Positions 6,019 to 7,872 of a stretch of 7,872 bases of DNA are shown here, piece after piece. How positions within the stretch are numbered: the first letter of the stretch is position 1; each line of letters begins with the position of its first letter. The notes beneath the pieces were generated by a model that was given only the letters and a program-made list of their open reading frames with translations, ran no database searches and was not told the DNA's origin. Where the stretch lies: the NCBI GenBank assembly GCA_025964215.1, contig JAOPZG010000226.1, forward strand, positions 1 to 7,872, read 5' to 3'. The position numbers and the translations under genes were made by a program. The stretch comes from Conexibacter sp. Its GTDB lineage: Bacteria > Actinomycetota > Thermoleophilia > Solirubrobacterales > Solirubrobacteraceae.

Positions 6019-6046
6019 AAGGACAGCAAAGGACGAACAAGGATGT
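6019..6046 (+). promoter_or_regulatory. Triple AAGGA element over the flagellin start: CsrA sites and Shine-Dalgarno
   Basis: AAGGA occurs at 6019-6023, 6029-6033 and 6039-6043, exactly 10 nt apart. The third is within ACAAGGATGT (6037-6046), a perfect match to the ACARGGAUGU core of the known CsrA consensus, and includes the start codon (6043). The middle copy, 9 nt before ATG, is the likely Shine-Dalgarno. CsrA bound here would block ribosome loading. Known: CsrA acts this way on hag of Bacillus. Inferred: it does so here. Confidence 0.65.
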
Positions 6047-6849
6047 CCCTACGCATCACGCACAACATCGAGGCGATGAACGCCACGCGCAACCTGCAGG
6101 CGAACACCGCCAAGATCTCCGCCTCGATGGAGAAGCTCTCCTCCGGCTACCGCATCAACCGCGCGGCCGACGACGCCGCCGGCCTCGGGATCTCCGAGTC
6201 CATGCGGTCGCAGATCCGCGGCCTGGCCCAGGCCCAGAAGAACATCCAGGACGGGACCTCGATGGTCCAGACCGCGGAAGGCAACCTCGACGAGGTCCAC
6301 TCGATGCTCCAGCGCATCCGTGAGCTCGCCGTCCAGTACAAGAACGGCTCGCTCGACACGACGGCGCGCACCTCGATCCAGAACGAGGTCAACCAGCTGG
6401 CCTCCGAGATCGACCGCATCGGCGCGCAGGCGCAGTTCAACGGCATCAACCTGCTCAACGGCTCCGCCACGGTCTCGTTCCAGATCGGCGCCAACGACGG
6501 CGAGCAGATCGGGATCACGTTCCTGAACCTGTCCTCGGCGGTCGGCACGTCCTACGCGACGCTGTCGGCGGGCAACAACGCCGACATCTCGGAGATCGAC
6601 GCGGCCATCACCGCCGTCTCGGCCGCCCGCGGTGAGATGGGCGCGGTCCAGAACCGCCTCGACCACACGCTGTCGGTCTCGGCCGCCTACCAGGAGAACC
6701 TGACCTCCGCCGAGTCGCGCATCCGCGACGTCGACATGGCCGAGGAGATGGTGAACCTGACCAAGATGCAGGTGCTGCAGCAGGCCGGCACGGCCATGCT
6801 GGCGCAGGCCAACCAGCAGCCGCAGAGCGTCTTGAAGCTCCTCGGGTAG
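6043..6849 (+). CDS. fliC: Flagellin (filament subunit)
   Basis: The filament protein, 268 residues, exported unfolded through the flagellum and polymerised on the FlgK/FlgL junction. The N-terminal D0/D1 region is full and canonical: MSLRITHNIEAMNATRNLQA, LSSGYRINRAADDAAGLGIS (32-51), then long helices to about 135 and QFNGINLLNG (131-140). LQRIRELAVQ (89-98) is the D1 motif recognised by TLR5 in animal hosts. The middle (about 141-180) is short, so D2/D3 surface domains are missing. The C-terminal helices end with NQQPQSVLKLLG, the highly conserved end and likely FliW contact. The start ATG is fixed by the canonical N-terminus and the AAGGA sites. The gene lies 66 nt after csrA and is closed by a strong hairpin. 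Probably regulated by FliW-CsrA. Alternatively named hag. Confidence 0.97.
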   Translation: MSLRITHNIEAMNATRNLQANTAKISASMEKLSSGYRINRAADDAAGLGISESMRSQIRGLAQAQKNIQDGTSMVQTAEGNLDEVHSMLQRIRELAVQYKNGSLDTTARTSIQNEVNQLASEIDRIGAQAQFNGINLLNGSATVSFQIGANDGEQIGITFLNLSSAVGTSYATLSAGNNADISEIDAAITAVSAARGEMGAVQNRLDHTLSVSAAYQENLTSAESRIRDVDMAEEMVNLTKMQVLQQAGTAMLAQANQQPQSVLKLLG

Positions 6850-6876
6850 TCCTCACGAAGAGCCTCTGTCCGGCCG

Positions 6877-6908
6877 CGGGCCGCCCCTCTGGGCGGTCCG
6901 TTGTCGTT
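6877..6908 (+). terminator. Intrinsic terminator after flagellin
   Basis: CGGGCCGCCC (6877-6886) pairs with GGGCGGTCCG (6891-6900) in a 10-bp stem with one G-T pair and a CTCT loop, followed by TTGTCGTT. It begins 27 nt after the flagellin stop and separates the flagellar cluster from the kinase gene. Confidence 0.7.
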
Positions 6909-6931
6909 AACGACGGCGCGCTCGTCACAAT
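6901..6931 (+). promoter_or_regulatory. Possible promoter and palindrome before the kinase gene
   Basis: TTGTCG (6901-6906) and CACAAT (6926-6931) resemble -35 and -10 boxes, with a longish 19-nt spacer. A start 6-7 nt later would fall on the kinase GTG at 6938, giving a leaderless message. Between the boxes is a perfect 12-bp palindrome GTCGTTAACGAC (6903-6914). It overlaps the flagellin terminator tail. Weak, by eye. Confidence 0.3.
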
Positions 6932-6937
6932 GGAGGC

Positions 6938-7872
6938 GTGAGCTCGCAGGTCGGCACGCTCTTGAACGGCCGCTACCGGCTGGATGCCCAGATCGGCACC
7001 GGCGGGATGTCGACGGTCTACCGCGCCTTCGACACGGTCCTGGAGCGCCAGGTCGCGATCAAGCTCATGCACCGCGAGATCGCCTCCGACAGCGACCAGC
7101 TCGAGCGCTTCCGGCGCGAGGCGCGGGCCGTCGCGCAGCTCAACCACCCGCACATCGTCACCGTCATCGACGCCGGCGAGGACGACAACATGCCGTACAT
7201 CGTCTTCGAGTACGTCGAGGGCGAGACGCTGAAGGACCGCATTCGCCGCCACGGGCGGCTGCCGATCCAGGAGTCGATCGCCTACGCGATCGAGATCGCG
7301 CGCGCGCTCGGCGTCGCGCACGCCGGCGGGATCGTCCACCGCGACGTCAAGCCGCAGAACGTGCTGGTCGACGAGGAGGGCTCCGCGAAGGTCACCGACT
7401 TCGGGATCGCGCGCACGCTCGACCAGGAGGGGCTGACGGCCGACGGCCGCGTCCTGGGGACCACCGACTACGTCTCGCCCGAGCAGGCGCTCGGCCATCC
7501 GGTCACCGGCCAGAGCGACCTCTACTCGCTGGGCATCGTGCTCTTCGAGATGCTCACCGGCGACGTGCCGTTCAAGGGCGACAACCAGGTCGCGGTCGCG
7601 ATGAAGCACGTCCGCGAGCAGTTGCCCGACGTGCAGATCCGCCGCCCCGAGGTCTCCAGCGCGCTCGCCTCGGTCCTCGACCGCTCGACGGCCAAGGAGA
7701 CCGGGAGCCGCTACGCCGACGACCGCGCGATGATCGCCGACCTCGAGGAGGTCCTGGCGATCGAGACGCAGCGCAGCGGGCAGTCGACCGGCGAGGTCAC
7801 GGCCGTCCTGCGCACGCTGCCGCCGAGCGCGCGGCGGAAGCTGCCGACGCGGGTGACGCATCCGCTGCGGCT
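6938..7872 (+). CDS. PknB-type serine/threonine protein kinase (C-terminal end outside the window)
   Basis: The first 311 codons of a Hanks-type kinase that phosphorylates Ser/Thr on target proteins. Kinase motifs are all intact: glycine loop IGTGGMSTVYRA (19-30), catalytic Lys42 in VAIKLM, Glu61 of helix C, HRDVKPQN (134-141), DFG (154-156), activation loop with Thr residues ending GTTDYVSPEQA (174-184), then SDLYSLGIVLFEMLTGDVPF. The domain ends near residue 272. The following stretch is basic with SARRKLPTR, like a juxtamembrane segment. A membrane helix and PASTA or other sensor domain would be expected beyond the right edge but are not visible. GTG at 6938 gives (M)SSQVGTLLNGRYRL; GGAGG at 6932-6936 is only 1 nt away. 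An in-frame TTG at 6962 is the alternative. Separated from fliC by a terminator, so a flagellar role is not implied. Confidence 0.93.
   Translation, partial: MSSQVGTLLNGRYRLDAQIGTGGMSTVYRAFDTVLERQVAIKLMHREIASDSDQLERFRREARAVAQLNHPHIVTVIDAGEDDNMPYIVFEYVEGETLKDRIRRHGRLPIQESIAYAIEIARALGVAHAGGIVHRDVKPQNVLVDEEGSAKVTDFGIARTLDQEGLTADGRVLGTTDYVSPEQALGHPVTGQSDLYSLGIVLFEMLTGDVPFKGDNQVAVAMKHVREQLPDVQIRRPEVSSALASVLDRSTAKETGSRYADDRAMIADLEEVLAIETQRSGQSTGEVTAVLRTLPPSARRKLPTRVTHPLR

Noticed and set aside
6930..6941. ATG at 6930 as kinase start
   Set aside because: It reads three codons and then TGA. The kinase frame starts at the GTG of 6938.
6608..7861. A 417-codon minus-strand open frame opposite fliC and the kinase
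   Set aside because: It covers the antisense of a kinase with all catalytic motifs intact and has no recognisable domain.
1..7872. Mobile elements, CRISPR arrays, tRNA or rRNA genes, phage genes
   Set aside because: I saw no transposase or integrase motifs, no spaced repeats and no RNA gene signatures; gene order and base composition are uniform.

Overview
This window is a flagellar late-assembly locus from a high-GC bacterium, most likely an actinobacterium. By the style of the proteins, especially the kinase, I would guess class Thermoleophilia (Solirubrobacter or Conexibacter relatives), but that is inference from GC content and remembered protein style, not from a search. Nearly all bases are coding, spacing is tight with several 1-4 nt overlaps, and there are no mobile elements, tRNAs, rRNAs or CRISPR repeats.

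Layout. Positions 1-369 hold the N-terminal 123 codons of a divergently transcribed minus-strand gene that resembles FliK-like (hook-length) proteins and runs off the left edge. A 69-nt divergent intergenic region carries an inverted repeat and a sigma28-like promoter. Then, all on the plus strand, come flgF (439-1128), a 165-nt gap with a hairpin, a second sigma28-like promoter and a structured leader, and the cluster flgG (1294-2034), a rod-binding FlgJ-type protein (2034-2339), flgN (2336-2893), flgK (2897-4234), flgL (4238-5194), fliW (5236-5688), csrA (5743-5976) and flagellin fliC (6043-6849). A strong intrinsic terminator follows flagellin. A PknB-type Ser/Thr kinase gene then starts at 6938 and runs off the right edge.

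How it works together. FlgF and FlgG form the rod, helped by the rod-binding protein. FlgN is the export chaperone for FlgK and FlgL, which form the hook-filament junction on which flagellin polymerises. FliW and CsrA are the known partner-switch pair that holds flagellin translation in check: free flagellin binds FliW, releasing CsrA to repress flagellin mRNA. The order flgN-flgK-flgL-fliW-csrA-flagellin matches the Bacillus subtilis locus. The flagellin leader carries three AAGGA motifs spaced exactly 10 nt apart, the last being a perfect match to the core of the CsrA consensus across the start codon. This strongly suggests that the CsrA checkpoint operates here.

The most noteworthy non-coding signals are that triple CsrA-type site, two matching promoters (CTCAAGTCG-N11-GCCGA) before flgF and flgG, and the almost leaderless placement of flgF. 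No gene family in the window looks new. The interest lies in regulation.
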